Shown here: one piece after another, positions 6,497 to 9,643 of the stretch | How the letters are laid out: every line of letters begins with the position of its first letter | Numbering within the stretch: the first letter of the stretch is position 1 | Assembly (NCBI GenBank): GCA_030838885.1 | Contig: JAUZEU010000438.1 | Span: 1 to 9,643 of the forward strand | Source: Bryobacterales bacterium | Lineage (GTDB): Bacteria; Acidobacteriota; Terriglobia; Bryobacterales; Bryobacteraceae | Length of the DNA stretch: 9,643 nucleotides | Reading direction: 5' to 3' | The notes under the pieces: generated by a model | Databases searched by the model: none | What the model saw: only the letters and a program-made list of their open reading frames with translations | What the model was told of the DNA's origin: nothing | Program-made: the position numbers and the translations under genes

Positions 6497-7798
6497 ATGC
6501 CAAAGAGTCTCGTGTCTGAAGTGGGGGAGCCGGAAAAACGCGAAGCTCTGCAGAGGGTGCTGAGCAGCAGTGCGTTTCACCGCACGGACCAGCTGAAGTG
6601 CCTTCTGCGATATGTTTGCGAACGGGAAATCGCGGGCACAGGTGAAGGTCTGGACGAGTGCACTGTTGCGGTAGAGGCTCTTGGGAAATCCCGCGACTAT
6701 TCTCCTTTCGAGGACGGAGCCGTGCGCAACAGGATCCATAACCTGCGACGCCGGCTGGACCATTATTACGATGAAGAAAATCCGCAGGATCCTATCCACA
6801 TCGTTCTGCCGAAAGGAAGCTACTGTCCGATATTCGAGCAAAGGCCGGTTGCCAATGGTATTCCGCCGCCAGTCGGACCACCCCCCGTTCCCGCGATTCG
6901 ATTCTGGTCAAGACCGGTCCCCCTGCATACAGTAGTTGTCATTTGCGTAGTCGCCCTTTTGGCACTAGGGTTGGTAGCCCAACGTCCGAACGACCGGCTT
7001 AATCCGGATCCGGTGATTGCCGAGGCATGGGGGCCGTTACTCGGAAGGAATGCCAACCCGCTGCTTTGCATCTCTACAGCAGCGCAGTTGACCGTGATCC
7101 AACGCCCCATGGAATTAGCGGGTATACCCGCCGTGACCTCGCCCGATTTGAAGGCGTGGTACCAAAGTCTGCCCGGTCTGCCGCCAGCGAAGGAAGTTTA
7201 TCTCGGGCCCTCCCTGACGTCGCCCTTTTGGGGAGATGTCGCAGGTGCCCTCGCCGCGAGCCAGGTACTGAGTGGAGCCGGCCTCGGACTGGAGTTGCTG
7301 CCCGAATCTGCGATTCAGATGCCAGCGCTGAACAAGCGTAACCTGTTGCTGTTCGGGCGGCCAGGTTTCAGTAAGACAGTAGATCTATACCTGCGCGACA
7401 AACCCTTTCAGGTGCGGATTCCCGATGACCAGCACTTTACCTCGATTGTGAACGTTGACCCGCGGCCGGGAGAACCGCGCGAATACGATGCCCATCAGGC
7501 TTCACGAGCAGACAATCGGGAAACGGCATTTGGCCTGATCACCGTCATGCCAAGCTGGGGAGATCCACATCTCAGAACGGTGATCCTGTCTGGAACACTA
7601 TCGCCCGGCACGGAAGCAGCCAGCGAATTCTTTTCGTCGGCGAAGCATCTTGAAGCACTGCTCCGTCTGTTTCGGAAAGAAGGCTATTCGGGCTTCCCAC
7701 CGGCTTATCAGGTGGTGGTTCGCTGCAGTGTATTCAATACATCCGCGATGGACGTCAGTTACGTGACGCACCGGGTGATGACCGCTTACCGAAAGTAA
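6497..7798 (+). CDS. Membrane-anchored ToxR/CadC-like winged-helix transcriptional regulator
   Basis: The protein is 433 residues from the ATG at 6497; an in-frame TTG at 6485 would add four. The N-terminal 115 residues look like an OmpR/ToxR-type winged-helix region in a form I recall from Solibacter-type acidobacteria: LKCLLRYVCEREIAG, then DGAVRNRIHNLRRRLDHYY, then the wing-like IHIVLPKGSYCPIF. A proline-rich linker (122-134) leads to one hydrophobic segment (about 143-161, HTVVVICVVALLALGLVA). The remaining 270 residues should be periplasmic; they include LLLFGRPGF, DPRPGEPREY and SGTLSPGTEAASEF, blocks I associate with the C-terminal domain of these acidobacterial proteins. The likely role is direct sensing across the membrane without a phosphorelay; the signal is unknown. 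The gene is divergent from the DUF1349-like gene, and a shared element overlaps its promoter. Its 3' end overlaps the VOC gene by 13 bases, tail to tail. Confidence 0.8.
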   Translation: MPKSLVSEVGEPEKREALQRVLSSSAFHRTDQLKCLLRYVCEREIAGTGEGLDECTVAVEALGKSRDYSPFEDGAVRNRIHNLRRRLDHYYDEENPQDPIHIVLPKGSYCPIFEQRPVANGIPPPVGPPPVPAIRFWSRPVPLHTVVVICVVALLALGLVAQRPNDRLNPDPVIAEAWGPLLGRNANPLLCISTAAQLTVIQRPMELAGIPAVTSPDLKAWYQSLPGLPPAKEVYLGPSLTSPFWGDVAGALAASQVLSGAGLGLELLPESAIQMPALNKRNLLLFGRPGFSKTVDLYLRDKPFQVRIPDDQHFTSIVNVDPRPGEPREYDAHQASRADNRETAFGLITVMPSWGDPHLRTVILSGTLSPGTEAASEFFSSAKHLEALLRLFRKEGYSGFPPAYQVVVRCSVFNTSAMDVSYVTHRVMTAYRK

Positions 7799-8808
7799 GG
7801 GGCGTGCGACATCGGCGACGGTAGACCATCCGCCGTATCGTGTTCCATGAACTCCGTGCGTGTACCGTCCGGATCGAAGAAATTCCCCTGCCACTTGTGA
7901 TTGATCCCGACATGGGCTTCATGTTTGCCGTTGTAATCTTTGAACGCTGCCCGGGCACGAATCGCCGCCAGAGTCTTCACCATGTCAGGAGTCTCAAGAG
8001 CGATGTGCCCTCCTGCGCCCGGTGCGCCTCGTCCTGTTCGCGAGATGCTCCATTCGATGTAGTCATCACTTTCGGGAAGCTTCAGATTTGAGAGAGAAGC
8101 CAGGAGCGGGGCGGTGGGGGCTGGCTGGCTGGAACTTGCGGCTGCGCCGGGAGCCTTCATGGTCGGGTCCGAACGCCAGAACTCGCGCACCGATAAACCC
8201 TCCAGATAAAACCGTGCTGATTCCGGCTTCGAAATGGAGAAGCCCGCGTGAATAATGCGGTTCGAAAGGCGGTCATCCGAGAGGAACTTGCCGAAACTCT
8301 GAACGCTGAGACTCGCGGGCGTGTACTGCATGATTTCGATCTGGCCGCCATCCGGGTCGGCTACCTGAAAAGTCAAATCTCCCATCGCATTTTTAGTTGT
8401 GGCGCCAGGGACGGAAAATCCCTGTGACTTGAGAAATGAACGCATCGCCTCGGCGTCGTCCGTCTCGACCGCATAGCGGACGAAACGAGGCTCGGATGTG
8501 GAGGCCTCCGGCATCACGACAATGTACTGCCTGTTATTTACCTTAAACAAAACGCTGGATACCTGATCAGCAGGCAACCCGCCCTTCAACACGGCAGTCT
8601 GGTCTTTCAGCACTGTGATGGCTTCCTGAAAGCCGAGCAAATCGCGATAGAAGTGGCGTGAAGCATCCATATCGTGCGCGCGAACCACGATTCTCGATAT
8701 GCCAATCAGCCTGGGCCGCTTGACTTCCTGTGCGGGGGAGGTAATCGAGAGCAGGATTCCCGCGACCGCTGCCGACGTAATGAGTTTTCGCATTTCGGTA
8801 AACATCAT
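7786..8808 (-). CDS. Exported two-domain VOC (glyoxalase/bleomycin-resistance fold) protein
   Basis: This is a 340-residue protein. From the longest start at 8808 it opens MMFTEMRK; starting at Met6 (8793) gives a classic signal peptide, MRKLITSAAVAGILL, and would suit a promoter in the 36-base gap, so 8793 may be the real start. VOC domain 1 (about 33-163) ends with DPDGGQIEIMQ but lacks a His in its first strand. VOC domain 2 (about 183-323) carries H187 (IIHAGF), E252 (YIEWSI), H268 (GGHIALE) and E319 (RTEFME), which align by eye with the glyoxalase I metal ligands H5, E56, H74 and E122 of E. coli GloA. A 15-residue Ala/Ser/Pro insert lies at about 219-234. Export makes a cytosolic methylglyoxal role unlikely; a periplasmic metal-dependent lyase, isomerase or dioxygenase is possible. 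The gene is divergent from the creatininase-like gene and overlaps the regulator gene's end. Confidence 0.85.
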   Translation of the reverse strand: MMFTEMRKLITSAAVAGILLSITSPAQEVKRPRLIGISRIVVRAHDMDASRHFYRDLLGFQEAITVLKDQTAVLKGGLPADQVSSVLFKVNNRQYIVVMPEASTSEPRFVRYAVETDDAEAMRSFLKSQGFSVPGATTKNAMGDLTFQVADPDGGQIEIMQYTPASLSVQSFGKFLSDDRLSNRIIHAGFSISKPESARFYLEGLSVREFWRSDPTMKAPGAAASSSQPAPTAPLLASLSNLKLPESDDYIEWSISRTGRGAPGAGGHIALETPDMVKTLAAIRARAAFKDYNGKHEAHVGINHKWQGNFFDPDGTRTEFMEHDTADGLPSPMSHAPYFR

Positions 8809-8819
8809 ATATCGATATA
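8808..8819. repeat. 12-base perfect palindrome in the VOC/creatininase-like divergent gap
   Basis: TATATCGATATA is a perfect inverted repeat. It overlaps the first base of the VOC gene's longest reading frame and the proposed -10 of the creatininase-like gene, so it could be an operator or simply two overlapping AT-rich -10 elements facing opposite ways. A second small dyad, CTGG-CCG-CCAG, follows at 8820-8830. Confidence 0.45.
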
Positions 8820-8821
8820 CT
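8816..8821 (+). promoter_or_regulatory. Proposed -10 element of the creatininase-like gene
   Basis: TATACT matches the -10 consensus at 5 of 6 positions, with an expected transcription start near 8828, just before the AGGAGG ribosome site. No good -35 is seen; its place lies inside the 5' end of the VOC gene. Confidence 0.35.
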
Positions 8822-8832
8822 GGCCGCCAGCC

Positions 8833-8838
8833 AGGAGG
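8833..8838 (+). promoter_or_regulatory. Ribosome binding site deciding the GTG start at 8845
   Basis: AGGAGG is a perfect Shine-Dalgarno core. It is 6 bases from the GTG at 8845 but 15 bases from the in-frame ATG at 8854, so the GTG is the better start for the creatininase-like gene. Confidence 0.75.
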
Positions 8839-8844
8839 CTTTTT

Positions 8845-9643
8845 GTGCGTGCGATGAAAATGACCGTGATTTGCGCTTTACTTATTACCTGCCTGATGCG
8901 AGGCCAAACCTCGCCCATGCGGACGCGATACCTTCCAAGCCTGACAAACCCGGAAGTGGAACAGTATCTGAAACGAAACGATGTCATTTTCATTCCGGTA
9001 GGGACCGTGGAATCGTTTGGGACCATGCCCTCCGACATGGAATACCGGATGGCGGAAGCTTATGCAGTCAAGATGGCCGAGGAAGCGGATGGGCTCATTT
9101 TGCCCCATGTCATCTATTTCTATCCCGGAGTTACTGTAACCGGAGTGGCCTCCGTTTATATCCCCCAGGACATCGGACTTGCCTACCTCAAAGCTCTGGC
9201 CAAATCGCTTCTCAGACAGGGCTTTCGCCGTCAGGTGTACTTATCCGCACATGGGCCTTCCGATCAGTACGTTAGCGGTATGGTCCGGCAGTTTTTTGAA
9301 GAAACAAAAGACCCGATCCTGTACATTCATCTGCCGCTTCTCAGTAAGCCGGACTCAGGAGGCGCCAATACCTTCCGGTCCATCGGCTACGGAGCTTATT
9401 ACCTGCTGGGACGAATGAACGACATTCCCCTGGATCTCGACCCGCCGAAGCAAGAACTGCCACCCCTCCCCAGACCGCCCGCATCGCTCAGTATTCTCGC
9501 GCCACTTGCGCCCGAAAGCAGTGCAGTTGGCAGCTACGACCCCGATCCGCAACATAACGGCGGCAAACCGCTGGAACCGGTTCACATGTCGGCGGCCGAA
9601 CGCGAACGTTTGGGCAAGGCCGGGGCGGCACTGATCGAGCGCA
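8845..9643 (+). CDS. Exported, divergent creatininase-like protein, 3' end outside the window
   Basis: The frame is open for 266 codons from GTG 8845 to the right edge. A short signal peptide (about 1-21, KMTVICALLITCLMRGQ) precedes a creatininase-fold sequence. The strand IFIPVGTVESFG (48-59) corresponds to the family's 'lPvGsvEqHG' block, DGLILPHVIYFYPG (82-95) to the second core strand, and QVYLSAHGPSD (130-140) to the 'NGHGGN' block. Typical family members (creatinine amidohydrolase, MftE-like peptidases, FAPy deformylase) are metal-dependent amidohydrolases. Here E56 and H136 are kept, but the His after the Glu is F58, the later Asp ligand seems to be Glu at best (E66) with a one-residue gap, and the 'HAGxxETS' block reads SGGANTFRS. 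Classical activity is therefore doubtful. A proline-rich region (about 199-213) is also unusual. The gene is divergent from the exported VOC gene across 36 bases. Confidence 0.8.
   Translation, partial: MRAMKMTVICALLITCLMRGQTSPMRTRYLPSLTNPEVEQYLKRNDVIFIPVGTVESFGTMPSDMEYRMAEAYAVKMAEEADGLILPHVIYFYPGVTVTGVASVYIPQDIGLAYLKALAKSLLRQGFRRQVYLSAHGPSDQYVSGMVRQFFEETKDPILYIHLPLLSKPDSGGANTFRSIGYGAYYLLGRMNDIPLDLDPPKQELPPLPRPPASLSILAPLAPESSAVGSYDPDPQHNGGKPLEPVHMSAAERERLGKAGAALIER

Noticed and set aside
1..9643. tRNA, rRNA, CRISPR, insertion sequence or phage/defence genes
   Set aside because: No cloverleaf, regularly spaced repeat, transposase or integrase motif, or defence-type domain was seen on either strand.

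Overview
The window looks like chromosomal DNA of an Acidobacteriota member, most plausibly the Solibacter/Bryobacter group. That placement rests on the gene content: an Oar-like TonB-dependent receptor with an N-terminal carboxypeptidase-regulatory-like domain, a cytochrome/DUF1549/DUF1553 protein, a membrane-anchored ToxR-style winged-helix regulator of a type I associate with acidobacteria, and several small exported enzymes. It is an inference from family content; there is no rRNA or marker gene here. No mobile element, tRNA, CRISPR array or gene-free stretch above 200 bases was seen.

Layout. Minus strand, right to left: a DUF1349-like exported lectin-fold protein (5712-6362), a 1169-residue TonB-dependent receptor (2011-5520), and, 32 bases after it, a PSCyt1-DUF1549-DUF1553 protein that starts at 1978 and runs off the left edge. 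The last two look like one operon. On the plus strand, divergent from the DUF1349-like gene, is a regulator with an N-terminal DNA-binding domain, one membrane segment and a periplasmic domain (6497-7798). Its 3' end overlaps by 13 bases the end of an exported two-domain VOC (glyoxalase-fold) protein on the minus strand (7786-8808). Only 36 bases separate that gene from a divergent, exported creatininase-like protein (8845 to the right edge).

The most interesting signal is not a gene. A 15-base element, GATCRTAARCNGTTT, occurs three times (1990-2004, 5591-5605, 6436-6450), always in the same orientation and always between genes: ahead of the cytochrome/DUF1553 gene, ahead of the TonB receptor, and in the divergent promoter region of the DUF1349-like gene and the regulator. 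At two of these sites it is followed, reading toward the minus-strand gene, by exactly 11 bases, a TTG-type -35 element, a 17-18 base spacer and the same -10 hexamer TAGACT. The simplest reading is that the membrane regulator binds this element, activates a small outer-membrane uptake/oxidation regulon next to it, and controls its own promoter, whose TATAAC -10 lies on the other strand. This is a hypothesis built from sequence pattern and position.

Two exported enzymes also deserve attention. The VOC protein has one degenerate domain and one with a complete H-E-H-E metal quartet as in glyoxalase I. The creatininase-like protein has lost several of the residues that bind metal and catalyse in its family.
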